Positions 51,369 through 59,811 of a stretch of DNA of 64,000 nucleotides are shown here, in pieces. A model generated the notes under the pieces. That model was given only the letters and a program-made list of their open reading frames with translations. It was not told the DNA's origin and searched no databases. A program made the position numbers and the translations under genes. The stretch is from Paraburkholderia edwinii. Its GTDB lineage: Bacteria > Pseudomonadota > Gammaproteobacteria > Burkholderiales > Burkholderiaceae. Numbering within the stretch: the stretch's first letter is position 1; each line of letters starts with the position of its first letter. Where the stretch lies: positions 620,001 to 684,000 of the forward strand of contig NZ_CP080096.1 of NCBI RefSeq assembly GCF_019428685.1, in the 5' to 3' direction.

Positions 51369-51755
51369 TCATGCGTGAGCCGGGTTCATGCGAATGTGCT
51401 TGAGCCATTCTTCGGCAGACGGCAGATGCGACACGAGCGCGATCGCCTGTGCGTCGCCGTCGTCCTGCACCGCGATGCAGGTCTCATTGAGAATGGCCGA
51501 CTGCAGATAGAACAGGAACGTCAGCGCGCGAATGCCGTATCGGCTGGCTATGGCATCGAGCGAATCGACTTCGTCAAGCAGTTCGCGCACAAAGCGCGAC
51601 GAAAGGCTCGCACGATGCATCAAAACAATCGCTTCCACTGCCATATCGGCGGACCGGGCGGGATCGTCGTCAGGGATGTCGGTCGCGCGAATGGCTTCGG
51701 AGTGGACGAGGCACTGCATCACATCGGCAGTAAAGTCGGCACACGAGTACGTCAT
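51369..51755 (-). CDS. Hypothetical helical protein
   Basis: A 128-residue, mostly helical acidic protein ('DMAVEAIVLMHRASLSSRFVRELLDEVDSLDAIASRYGIRALTFLFYLQSAILNE'). No domain is recognised and there is no signal peptide. The steady codon bias suggests a real gene; the ribosome site is weak. Single gene. Confidence 0.6.
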   Translation of the reverse strand: MTYSCADFTADVMQCLVHSEAIRATDIPDDDPARSADMAVEAIVLMHRASLSSRFVRELLDEVDSLDAIASRYGIRALTFLFYLQSAILNETCIAVQDDGDAQAIALVSHLPSAEEWLKHIRMNPAHA

Positions 51756-52441
51756 AATCTATTCCGGATAATCTGACTCACACGCTCGTTAGACAGCCTT
51801 CTTACGTTCTTTGCAGGATAGTAAGCAATCCGATATGTGGGCTGGCTAACGAAGGCAGCGAAATGCGGCTGGCCATCATTTATATCAAAAACAGCGGCCT
51901 TTAGCAGCCTGCTTGTCGGAATGTCGGCGGTTCAATGCGAAGTAACGGACCTATATGCCCATCGATATCGAAACGCGTTGCGCTTTTTATGCCCAATGAT
52001 TCGGCGAGCGGTAATGCCGGTATATGACGCATGCAATGAATAAAGCGATGCGGTCTTTCGAATAGCTAATGGATTTGCCTGAACGCACGTCGACTTGACT
52101 GGCGCTGTCGACTCGCGGGTGTTTTCTTTGCGACGGCGCCATGCATTCGCATGGCTTGCTCATCGACGCCTGAACATGCGCCGGCCGGATAGCTATCCGA
52201 GACGACCGCGCACGCGGCTGCGAACTTGCGTCGACCGGACCGCCGACGCACTTTACGTGAACGTCAACCTGCAACCTTGACAATCGATCCTGCCCACTCC
52301 GATAATGACCCGAAGCGTTCGCTAAACGAATCACTGTTCTTATAGCGAACATTTGCGATCCGATCGCCGCGAGCATCAGCAGGGCCGCAAGCCGCCCAAG
52401 CCGCACCTCGCACCGGACGCCAGTCGCAACAGGAACCCGTG
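51756..52441. other. Longest gene-free stretch in the window
   Basis: About 690 bp before pcaI. Short frames on both strands (for example 51987-52406 minus, 52095-52280 plus) conflict with each other. One + frame ends 'TCVDRTADALYVNVNLQP', which faintly recalls DUF2283 proteins and could be a remnant. I find no strong hairpin or operator; the pca promoter is expected near 52300-52430. Confidence 0.4.
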
Positions 52442-53143
52442 ATGATCAACAAGATTTTCGATTCCCTTCAATCGGCCGTCGCCGACGTGCACGACGGCGC
52501 GACCGTTATGATCGGCGGCTTCGGCACGGCCGGCATGCCGGCGGAACTGATCGACGCGCTGATTGCGCAGGGCGCGCGCGAGTTGACGATCGTCAACAAC
52601 AACGCAGGTAACGGCGATACCGGCCTCGCGGCGCTGCTGAAGGCGAGGCGCGTGCGCAAGATCGTCTGCTCGTTTCCGCGGCAGGCGGATTCGTATGTGT
52701 TCGACGCGCTGTACCGCGCCGGCGACATCGAACTGGAACTCGTGCCGCAAGGCAACCTCGCCGAACGTATCCGCGCGGCGGGCGCCGGCATCGGCGGCTT
52801 TTTCACGCCGACGGGCTACGGCACCGAACTCGCGAAGGGCAAGGAAACCCGCGTGATCGACGGCAAGCCGTATGTGCTCGAAATGCCGCTGCACGCCGAT
52901 TTCGCGCTGATCAAAGCCTATAAGGGCGACCGCTGGGGCAACCTGATCTACCGGAAGACCGCGCGCAATTTCGGCCCGATCATGGCGAGCGCCGCCAAAA
53001 CGGCGATCGTGCAGGTGTCGGAAGTCGTGCCGCTCGGTGCGCTCGACCCGGAGGAAATCGTCACGCCCGGCATTTTCGTACAACGCGTAATCGAGGTGCC
53101 GCAAGCGGCGCATCGCACGTCATCTTCCGCTGCGGCGGCCTGA
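52442..53143 (+). CDS. pcaI: 3-oxoadipate CoA-transferase subunit A
   Basis: A 233-residue alpha subunit. With PcaJ it moves CoA from succinyl-CoA to 3-oxoadipate in the beta-ketoadipate pathway of aromatic degradation. 'ATVMIGGFGTAGMPAELIDALIAQG' is the CoA-transferase family 1 signature; 'NNNAGNGDTGLAALLKARRVRKIVCSFPRQADSYVFD' and 'GGFFTPTGYGTELAKGKETRVIDGKPYVLE' follow. I take the ATG at 52442 with AGGAA seven bases upstream; the GTG before it is also possible. pcaJ starts 14 bp later. Confidence 0.92.
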   Translation: MINKIFDSLQSAVADVHDGATVMIGGFGTAGMPAELIDALIAQGARELTIVNNNAGNGDTGLAALLKARRVRKIVCSFPRQADSYVFDALYRAGDIELELVPQGNLAERIRAAGAGIGGFFTPTGYGTELAKGKETRVIDGKPYVLEMPLHADFALIKAYKGDRWGNLIYRKTARNFGPIMASAAKTAIVQVSEVVPLGALDPEEIVTPGIFVQRVIEVPQAAHRTSSSAAAA

Positions 53144-53157
53144 CGAGGAGACCAGAC

Positions 53158-53853
53158 ATGAAACGACTGACCCGCGATGAAATGGCAAAACGCGTCGCGC
53201 AGGACATTCCTGAAGGCGCTTACGTCAACCTCGGTATCGGCGTGCCGACGCTGGTCGCGAACCATCTCGCGGCCGACAAGGAAATCTTCCTGCATAGCGA
53301 GAACGGCCTGCTCGGCATGGGGCCCGCACCCGCGGCCGGCGAAGAAGACGACGAACTGATCAACGCGGGCAAGCAGCACGTCACGCTGTTGAACGGCGGC
53401 GCGTTTTTCCACCACTCCGATTCATTTGCGATGATGCGCGGTGGTCATCTGGACTACTGCGTACTCGGCGCGTTCCAGGTTTCGGTGAACGGCGACCTTG
53501 CGAACTGGCACACGGGCGCGCCCGACGCGATACCCGCGGTCGGCGGTGCGATGGACCTCGCGATCGGCGCAAAACAGGTGTTCGTCATGATGGAACATCT
53601 GACGAAGCAGGGCGAAAGCAAGATCGTCGAACAGTGCTGGTATCCGGTGACGGGCGTCAACTGCGTGGACCGTATCTATACGGACCTCGCGGTGATCGAC
53701 GTGACCCGCGATGGGCTCGTCGTGCGCGAAATCTTTTCCGACATTGACTTCGAGACGCTGCAAAAGCTGACCGGCGTGCCGCTCAAGGACGGCACGAAAC
53801 TCCCGGCCGGCACGGACACTCAAACCGCTGCTGCGGCCGCACGCGCCGCGTAA
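53158..53853 (+). CDS. pcaJ: 3-oxoadipate CoA-transferase subunit B
   Basis: A 231-residue beta subunit with the catalytic Glu in 'LHSENGLLGMGPAPAAGEED', which forms the thioester with CoA. 'GAYVNLGIGVPTLVANHL', 'GHLDYCVLGAFQVSVNGDLANWHTG' and 'GGAMDLAIGAKQVFVMMEHLTKQGESKIV' complete the family pattern. A Gly/Ala-rich tail ends the protein. Followed 16 bp later by pcaD. Confidence 0.94.
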   Translation: MKRLTRDEMAKRVAQDIPEGAYVNLGIGVPTLVANHLAADKEIFLHSENGLLGMGPAPAAGEEDDELINAGKQHVTLLNGGAFFHHSDSFAMMRGGHLDYCVLGAFQVSVNGDLANWHTGAPDAIPAVGGAMDLAIGAKQVFVMMEHLTKQGESKIVEQCWYPVTGVNCVDRIYTDLAVIDVTRDGLVVREIFSDIDFETLQKLTGVPLKDGTKLPAGTDTQTAAAAARAA

Positions 53854-53869
53854 AAGAGGAGGGCGCCGT

Positions 53870-54667
53870 ATGCCCTACGCTGCAGTCAACGGCATCGAGC
53901 TTTACTACCGGATCGACGGCGATCGGCACGGCAACGCGCCGTGGCTTGTGCTGTCGAATTCGCTCGGCAGCGATATGTCGATGTGGACGCCGCAAGTGGC
54001 CGAATGGTCGAAGCATTTTCGCGTGCTGCGCTACGACACGCGCGGCCACGGTCATTCCGAGGCGCCCCACGGCCCATACACCACTGAGCAGTTGACGGGC
54101 GACGTGCTCGGCCTCCTCGATACGCTGAGAATCGCGCGCGCGCATTTCTGCGGCATTTCGATGGGTGGGCTGACTGGTATCGCGTTGGCGGCGCGTCATC
54201 CGCAGCGAATCGGGCGTCTCGTCCTTGCGAATACGGCGGCGCGCATCGGTTCGCCGGAAATATGGGTGGCGCGCGCGGCGCGTGCGCGCAACGAAGGCAT
54301 GGCCGCGCTTGCGGAATCGGTGCTGCCGCGCTGGTTCACCGCGGACTTTATCGCGCGCGAACCGCTTGTGTTTGCGTTTATCCGCGACGTGTTTGTGCAT
54401 ACCGACAGGCACGGATACGCATCGAACTGCGAAGCGATCGATGCAGCGGATCTGCACGCCGAAGCGCCGGTTATAACGGCGCCCGCGCTCGTCATTTCCG
54501 GCACCCACGATCTTGCGGCAACACCCGAGCAAGGGCGTGCACTCGCGCAAGCGATCCCCGGTGCGCGGTACTTCGAACTCGATGCTGCGCATATCTCGAA
54601 CGTCGAACAGGCCGATACGTTCACGCGCACCGTGCTCGACTTCCTGCAGGCGGATCCGCCGGCGTGA
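53870..54667 (+). CDS. pcaD: 3-oxoadipate enol-lactonase
   Basis: A 265-residue alpha/beta hydrolase that opens 3-oxoadipate enol-lactone to 3-oxoadipate, the substrate of PcaIJ. 'WLVLSNSLGSDMSMWTPQVAEWSKHFRVLRYDTRGHGHSEAPHGPYT' is the typical PcaD N-terminus; nucleophile Ser in 'FCGISMGGLTGIALAA', Asp in 'VISGTHDLAATPEQ' and His in 'ELDAAHISNVEQ'. GAGGAGG precedes the ATG. No pcaC, pcaB or pcaGH follows; the operon ends here. Confidence 0.94.
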   Translation: MPYAAVNGIELYYRIDGDRHGNAPWLVLSNSLGSDMSMWTPQVAEWSKHFRVLRYDTRGHGHSEAPHGPYTTEQLTGDVLGLLDTLRIARAHFCGISMGGLTGIALAARHPQRIGRLVLANTAARIGSPEIWVARAARARNEGMAALAESVLPRWFTADFIAREPLVFAFIRDVFVHTDRHGYASNCEAIDAADLHAEAPVITAPALVISGTHDLAATPEQGRALAQAIPGARYFELDAAHISNVEQADTFTRTVLDFLQADPPA

Positions 54668-54721
54668 AAGGCCTGACCCAGGAACGCCTGATCCAGGCGC
54701 CCGAACCTGAATAAGGCGCGC

Positions 54722-54973
54722 TCACTCTTCCGCGTCGTGTTCCGCCACGAACCGGCGCAAATACGCGAGCACCGCCGCTTCGGCCGCACGATGATCAGCA
54801 CAGCTCTTCGAGCCTGCGCTTTCCTCGTCGCCGAATAGCGTCGACGGTGCATCGTGCACGTCGACTTCCTGTCCTTCGCGGAAGACACGGATCTCGTGCA
54901 CGTCTTCCGCATATTCCGCGACCCAGTGAATCCCTTCGATATGGGCGCCTGCCCTGACTGGCGGTATTTTCAT
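54722..54973 (-). CDS. Small hypothetical protein
   Basis: An 83-residue acidic protein ('HWVAEYAEDVHEIRVFREGQEVDVHDAPSTLFGDEES', then a helix 'DHRAAEAAVLAYLRRFV'). GGAG is 7 bases before the ATG at 54973. No family is recognised. Single gene between pcaD (convergent) and the histone-like gene. Confidence 0.6.
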   Translation of the reverse strand: MKIPPVRAGAHIEGIHWVAEYAEDVHEIRVFREGQEVDVHDAPSTLFGDEESAGSKSCADHRAAEAAVLAYLRRFVAEHDAEE

Positions 54974-55211
54974 CACGCATCTCCAGGTGCGCCGCAGGCA
55001 AAGTGTCGGCGCTCGCTATAACCATACGCCGTCGGCGCGCATTGCGCATCCGGGTCCGGCGCACGGTGTTTAAAAAGCGGCTTGATAACCAGTGGCTTTT
55101 AAAGCGGCACGACGAAAGCCTCCTGCTTGCTGGCAGACGCGCGGGCAGACGCGCGACGAGGCACACATGTTGCTCGAATGCTGATGCCTACAGCCACTTT
55201 GGAGGACTGTC

Positions 55212-55733
55212 ATGCCTGAGAAGAAAACTCTGAGCCGCGCTAAAGCCGACAAACGCGCGGGCAAGGCGCCGAGCACGCAGGCCGGCGAGTTCGTCAAGGA
55301 AGAGGTCGATCACGTGCGCGAAGGCAAGCACGGCGTGCGTTCGGCGAAGCAGGCCGTTGCAATCGGCTTGTCGAAGGCGCGGCGCGCAGGCGTTGCATTG
55401 AAGCCGCCGAAGCCGGGCAAGACGAGCGAAGCGACGCGCAAGAAGGCGGAGAAAGATTCGGCCGCTGGTAAGAAATCCACGGCAAAGCGCAGCGCGAGCA
55501 CCGAATCGAAGGCCAAGCGCTCGCGTGTCGCGACGGCCGCGCTTAAGCGCGAGAGCAGCCGCGGCGCGTCGAGCACGGCGATGTCGAAGCAGACGAAGGC
55601 CGCTGCAAGCCGCCGGTCCGCGGCGAGCCGCTCAGCCGCCGCGAAGAAGGGCGCGGCGACGAAGGGTGCATCGACGCGCTCGGCGGCCGCGAAGAAGGCG
55701 GCGCATACGAGAGCGGCACGCGCGCACCACTGA
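55212..55733 (+). CDS. Histone H1-like DUF6496-type protein with Lys/Ala/Ser-rich tail
   Basis: A 173-residue basic protein. Residues 20-65 ('AGEFVKEEVDHVREGKHGVRSAKQAVAIGLSKARRAGVALKPP') match the DUF6496 region. The remaining 100 residues are a repetitive tail of Lys, Ala, Ser, Arg and Thr (SAAAKK, STRSAAAKKAA) like that of bacterial histone H1-like or AlgP-type proteins, which bind DNA. Nucleoid association or DNA protection in stationary phase is likely but inferred. GGAGGAC precedes the ATG. A hairpin follows at 55752. Confidence 0.85.
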   Translation: MPEKKTLSRAKADKRAGKAPSTQAGEFVKEEVDHVREGKHGVRSAKQAVAIGLSKARRAGVALKPPKPGKTSEATRKKAEKDSAAGKKSTAKRSASTESKAKRSRVATAALKRESSRGASSTAMSKQTKAAASRRSAASRSAAAKKGAATKGASTRSAAAKKAAHTRAARAHH

Positions 55734-55751
55734 GCCGAGCCGGAGTTGAGT

Positions 55752-55779
55752 TCGAGGCGCGCTTTGCTGTGCGCCTCGA
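55752..55779. terminator. Bidirectional hairpin between convergent genes
   Basis: TCGAGGCGC (55752-55760) pairs with GCGCCTCGA (55771-55779), with weaker outer TTGA/TCAA pairing. It lies between the histone-like gene and the livJ-type gene. No long T tract, so termination is inferred from position. Confidence 0.5.
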
Positions 55780-55845
55780 GCGCTTCAACTGAAGGCCCGC
55801 GCGGCCGGCGCGCTGCGCCACACCGCACCGGGGCCGCTCGCGCTT

Positions 55846-56982
55846 TTACATCTGCACCGAGTCGATCAGCGTTCTCTTGCCGGCCTTATAGTCGTACAGC
55901 GAAATCACGCCGTGCTTGACGTCGCCTTTCGAGTCGAACGTCGTTTCGCCGATCACGCCCTTGTAGTCGGTATTCGGCATCACGGCGAGGATCTTCGCCG
56001 GATCGGTCGAGTTCGCGCGCTTCATCGCGTCGATGATGATATTCGTCGCGTCATACGCGAACGGCGCGTAGATCTGCACCGGCTGCCCGAAACGCTTCTG
56101 GTACTTCGCTTCGAACTCCTTGCCGCCCGGCATTTTCTGGAGCGCCATGCCGATGTCCGAGCAGACGATATTGCCGGTCGCGTCGCCGGCGAGATCCGCG
56201 AGCTTTTCGCTGCATGCGCCGTCGCCTGCGAGCAACTTCGCGCGCAAGCCGAGCTGCTTCGCCTGCTTGGCGAACGGTCCGGCCGTCGCATCCATGCCGC
56301 CGTACATGATCGCGTCCGGGTTCTCGCCCTTGATCTTCGTCAGAATCGCGCGGAAATCGACGGCCTTGTCGTTCGTCGCATCGTGCGATACCACGGTCAG
56401 ACCCAGCGACTTCGCCGTCTTCTCGAACTCGTTGGCCAGACCCTGGCCATAAGCGGTCGAATCGTCGACGATCGCGACGCGCTTCACTTTCAGGCTCTTT
56501 GCCGCATAGTTGGCGAGCGCCGGACCTTGCTGCGCATCGGTTGCCACGACGCGGTACGTCGTCTTGAAGCCTTGCTGCGTATAAGCGGGGTTCGACGCGG
56601 CCGGCGAGATCTGCACGATACCCGCGTCGCTGTAGATCTTCGAAGCCGGAATCGACGTACCGGAGTTCAGGTGGCCCACCACGCCGACGACCTTGTCGTC
56701 GACAAGCTTCTGCGCGACCTGCGTCGCGGTGCGCGGGTCAGCCGCATCGTCTTGCGCGTCGAGCACCAGCTTGATTTTCTGACCGTTGATCGTCAGTCCC
56801 TTTGCGTTGCTTTCCTCGATGGCGAGGCGCGCGCCGTTCTCGATGTCTTTTCCCAGGTGCGCGATTTGTCCTGTTGTCGGCGCGACGTCGCCGATTGCGA
56901 CTGTCTCGTCTGCACGAGCGATGCCGCTGATCGCGAACGCAATAACGGCGGCTGTGCAAATCTTCGAATAGGTAGTGTTCAT
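55846..56982 (-). CDS. Branched-chain amino acid ABC transporter substrate-binding protein (LivJ/LivK type)
   Basis: A 378-residue periplasmic protein. Residues 1-24 are a signal peptide ('AAVIAFAISGIARA'). 'ETVAIGDVAPTTGQIAHLGKDIENGARLAIEESNAKG', 'VVGVVGHLNSGTSIPASKIYSDAGIVQISPAASNPAYTQQG' and 'RVVATDAQQGPALANYAAK' define the Leu/Ile/Val-binding family. The permease and ATPase genes are not adjacent, so it uses transporter subunits encoded elsewhere, a common arrangement in this group. Confidence 0.93.
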   Translation of the reverse strand: MNTTYSKICTAAVIAFAISGIARADETVAIGDVAPTTGQIAHLGKDIENGARLAIEESNAKGLTINGQKIKLVLDAQDDAADPRTATQVAQKLVDDKVVGVVGHLNSGTSIPASKIYSDAGIVQISPAASNPAYTQQGFKTTYRVVATDAQQGPALANYAAKSLKVKRVAIVDDSTAYGQGLANEFEKTAKSLGLTVVSHDATNDKAVDFRAILTKIKGENPDAIMYGGMDATAGPFAKQAKQLGLRAKLLAGDGACSEKLADLAGDATGNIVCSDIGMALQKMPGGKEFEAKYQKRFGQPVQIYAPFAYDATNIIIDAMKRANSTDPAKILAVMPNTDYKGVIGETTFDSKGDVKHGVISLYDYKAGKRTLIDSVQM

Positions 56983-57471
56983 TTGTCCTTTTCCGGCTAA
57001 ACGGGTAAATAAAGACTTCTTATTGAAACCGCCGTCTCCCGTTGAATAGAGGCAGTCGCGCGAACATGCCGTGACACGTTTGAGATGCTGCTGAACGTGG
57101 TCCGCCTAGTCAGGACACTTCACCCGAAGGGATATTCCGCGAAGGATTGTCTTTAATCCTGAAAACAACGCGCGCGCGAGATGCCAGGGTATTCCAGGCA
57201 TTCGCGCGGCGTGTGGTGTGCAATGGATATGCGTGGCACACGGGCGCGGAAAATTCAAATTGCGCCATTGCCGGAGCGTCGCATTGCAGCGTGTGCGACT
57301 GCATGCGCGTGCGGCTGTCGCGAGCGACAAACGATGCGTCGCATAGCAAAGGATGCCGTCGCGATGAACGCAAACGCAGTCAGCGCAAACGTAGAAAAAA
57401 ATAGGCAATGCAAACTGTTGAGGGCGGACGGCGACGCGCAAATGCCTGCCGCGTCGTCCAGAGTGAGGAGC
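56983..57471. other. Intergenic region between livJ-type and usp genes
   Basis: About 490 bp, with the livJ promoter at its left end. Frames crossing it on both strands overlap and have no coding character. I find no clear operator or hairpin. Confidence 0.4.
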
Positions 57472-57927
57472 CTACGATACAAGCGCGAGACGGCCGTTGC
57501 GCGGCGCGACGACGTCTTTGACAAGGGTGACCGGGCAAGGCGCGAGGCGGACCAGCCGATGCAGAAATGCGCGCGCGGACCAGCGGTCGAACAGCGACTT
57601 GAACGCGCAGCCGATCACGATCTGCCCGACGTTGAATTCGGTCGCGTACCGGATGATTTCGTCGACCGGGTTGCCGACCTTCAGCGCAAGATGAACGTAC
57701 TGTCCCCGTGCGTCGAAGTCGGCCTTCAGCGCCTCGAGCAGATGCTGGCGTGAATCGACGCTCGCCGCGATGGCGCTGTCGGTGGCGATATCGAGTCCTA
57801 TCTTCGGAAGCGGCACGACGGACAGCACATGCAGCCTGACGCCATTGCGCGAAGCGACTTCGGCCGCCAATAGCACGCCGCTGTACGAGACCTCGGAACC
57901 ATCATAAACGGCCAACACGTATTTCAT
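57472..57927 (-). CDS. Universal stress protein, divergent
   Basis: A 151-residue UspA-fold protein ('MKYVLAVYDGSEVSYSGVLLAAEVASRNGVRLHVLSVV'). The end region 'FNVGQIVIGCAFKSLFDRWSARAFLHRLVRLAPCPVTLV' lacks the usual G-X2-G-X9-G-S ATP-binding motif, so it probably does not bind ATP. I start at the ATG at 57927; the frame is open to 57957. No FNR box precedes it, unlike the usp gene at 35897. Confidence 0.85.
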   Translation of the reverse strand: MKYVLAVYDGSEVSYSGVLLAAEVASRNGVRLHVLSVVPLPKIGLDIATDSAIAASVDSRQHLLEALKADFDARGQYVHLALKVGNPVDEIIRYATEFNVGQIVIGCAFKSLFDRWSARAFLHRLVRLAPCPVTLVKDVVAPRNGRLALVS

Positions 57928-58150
57928 TGCCAGTCTCTCTTTCATGATCGACAGCAACTGAGACGTCCGGCGGTCAGGCTTTATTCCGACCTGTGGGTGT
58001 ACACAACGACGCGGAGCCGAACGCGATGAATGAAAAACGGATGACGCGAGGTGGAATTAAAAAAAGCGAACACAAACGCAAACGGCGCTGTAGCCGGCGC
58101 GTGGGAAATCGCAAAACCTCATGCAGCGTTTAGCTCAATCGCTCGCTTTG

Positions 58151-58642
58151 TTACTGCTGTACACGAGAGACGAGTCTTTCACTTAGCTGAACGACTTCGA
58201 AAAGCGTACCGGTTGTGGAGCGCGTGGCGAGCAGACCCGCGCGCTGCAAGTTACCGTTTTCCGAGTACGCGAGTTCGACCAGATAGTTTGGCAAAAGCAG
58301 CGCCGCCGCGGTGATCTTCGTGGCCTCATCGCGCCCTACTACGCCGAACGCATGCATGATTTCACGAAGCTCGAGCGCGGTATGCGCGAGCAGCCAGAAC
58401 TTTAAAATTTCCTTATCGGACTCGTTGAGCTGCGACTGCTCATCGAGACGGTCGACCAGTTCGACCGTGGCGCGCGCGGCCCGTACGCGGTCGGATACGT
58501 CCGCCGCGGGCGGCGTTTCATGGTCTGCAATGCGCGCGAGAAAGAGACCCTGATTTTCCGCGAGATGATGCTGGCGGCTCAGGCGTCGGAGCAACACCGT
58601 GACGGTGTCGTGCGGCGAAGGATGATGTCGTAGACCTAGCAT
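58151..58642 (-). CDS. Hypothetical protein
   Basis: A 163-residue protein, mostly helical, with 'HDTVTVLLRRLSRQHHLAENQGLFLARIAD' and 'DKEILKFWLLAHTALELREIMHAFGVVGRDEATKITAAALLLPNYLVELAY'. No signal peptide and no family recognised. Single gene on the minus strand. Confidence 0.65.
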   Translation of the reverse strand: MLGLRHHPSPHDTVTVLLRRLSRQHHLAENQGLFLARIADHETPPAADVSDRVRAARATVELVDRLDEQSQLNESDKEILKFWLLAHTALELREIMHAFGVVGRDEATKITAAALLLPNYLVELAYSENGNLQRAGLLATRSTTGTLFEVVQLSERLVSRVQQ

Positions 58643-58863
58643 GGCTTGCCAAACACGAATGCGATACGGGAAACGTGAAGAGCCGCTTGTGAAGCCACAG
58701 AAGCGAAGCCCGGAAGCGAGACACAGGGCAACACTAGCACGCCTGAATCACGACCGCATCCATTCATTCGTATCGATGCGCGCGAACGAACCATGGTTCG
58801 CCGCGCGCGAGTGCGCTCGCACACGCATTTGCGACATCTGCGGCAATGACGCGTTCTGGCTGC

Positions 58864-59478
58864 TTACGCGAAAAAGCGCAGCGCGATCGGATAGAGCGAT
58901 GCGACGAGCAGTACGGCCATCGCGATGTTGAACGCGCGCAGCCAGCCCGGTTTGGACAGCAAGCCCCGCACCGCGGTGCCGAACGCGGCCCACAGGCAGA
59001 TGCACGGCAAGCCGATGACATAAAACACCGCTGCCATGATCGACGCATTGACGTCGAAGTCGGCGCTTAGATGAATCGTGGTGGCGGCCGTCAGCACCAT
59101 CATCCAAGCCTTGGGATTGATCCATTGAAAGATCAGCGCTTCATGGAAGCGCATCGGGCGGCGCTCGCCGTCGCGCACGCGCACTTCACCGGACGTGCCG
59201 ATTTTCCACGCGAGATACAGCAGATAAACGACGCTCGCCGTTTCGAGCACCGTGTAAAGCAGCGGGAACCGTTGAAAAACCGCGCCAAGGCCAAAGCCGA
59301 CCGACAGCATCAGCACGACCACTCCCGCGCTGATGCCGAAAATATGCGGCACGGTACGCCTGAAACCGTAGTTCACGCCGGACGCGAGCAGCATCGTGTT
59401 GTTGGGGCCAGGCGTGATGCTGGTGACGAGCGCGAACAGAATGCCGGCGGGCAGGGCGCTCAGAAGCTCGACGGACAT
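58864..59478 (-). CDS. LysE/RhtB-family amino acid exporter
   Basis: A 204-residue, six-helix membrane protein. 'GILFALVTSITPGPNNTMLLASGVNYGFRRTVPHIFGISAGVVV' is the family signature. 'FHEALIFQWINPKAWMMVLTAA' is in the middle region. It exports amino acids or related amines. Three CCNRTACAG direct repeats lie 80-123 bp upstream, candidates for regulator binding. Confidence 0.93.
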   Translation of the reverse strand: MSVELLSALPAGILFALVTSITPGPNNTMLLASGVNYGFRRTVPHIFGISAGVVVLMLSVGFGLGAVFQRFPLLYTVLETASVVYLLYLAWKIGTSGEVRVRDGERRPMRFHEALIFQWINPKAWMMVLTAATTIHLSADFDVNASIMAAVFYVIGLPCICLWAAFGTAVRGLLSKPGWLRAFNIAMAVLLVASLYPIALRFFA

Positions 59479-59811
59479 GGGCAGTCTCCGGGGTAAAAGC
59501 GCGGTAAGAGCGGACGAAAGTGACTTGTCAGATTAGACGCAAGTTTAACGATGTCGGCCAATACAGTACCGATACAGATCTGCGAATGAAATCCTGTACA
59601 GAACTGGCGGGACACTCGCACTTCATCAAGCGTTGAATCAAGTGGCCCGTATAGGATCGAGCCGCTGCGTGAGTACATGCCTACAGAAAATCGACTGCAC
59701 GCTTTTCATTGGAATTGGTGCATTTAAGGGGATAAAAACGCTTGCATTTCACCTACGGAAAACTATCTTGAGTTAACAAAATGATTCCAGGCTCGGCACC
59801 GGAGGAGACCC
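59479..59811. other. Divergent region between LysE and LacI genes
   Basis: About 330 bp. Near the lysE side it holds the direct repeats at 59558-59601. The lacI side is AT-rich and includes a ribosome site CGGAGGAG before the LacI gene. Confidence 0.5.
59558..59601 (-). promoter_or_regulatory. Three direct repeats upstream of the LysE exporter
   Basis: CCAATACAG (59558-59566), CCGATACAG (59569-59577) and CCTGTACAG (59593-59601), i.e. CTGTAYNGG three times on the gene's strand, with starts 11 and 24 bp apart. Direct repeats of this kind are typical for MocR/GabR- or Lrp-like regulators. Confidence 0.45.

Noticed and set aside
52162..52280. Short + frame ending like a DUF2283 protein (ADALYVNVNL)
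   Set aside because: Too short and without a ribosome site; kept only as a remark in the gap entry.
51987..52406. 139-codon minus-strand frame upstream of pcaI
   Set aside because: Hydrophobic start but otherwise random composition; it overlaps the expected pca promoter and conflicts with other frames.
58641..58931. 96-codon + frame with a CxxC motif
   Set aside because: It overlaps the end of the LysE gene and the start of a hypothetical gene on the other strand; the CxxC is probably chance.
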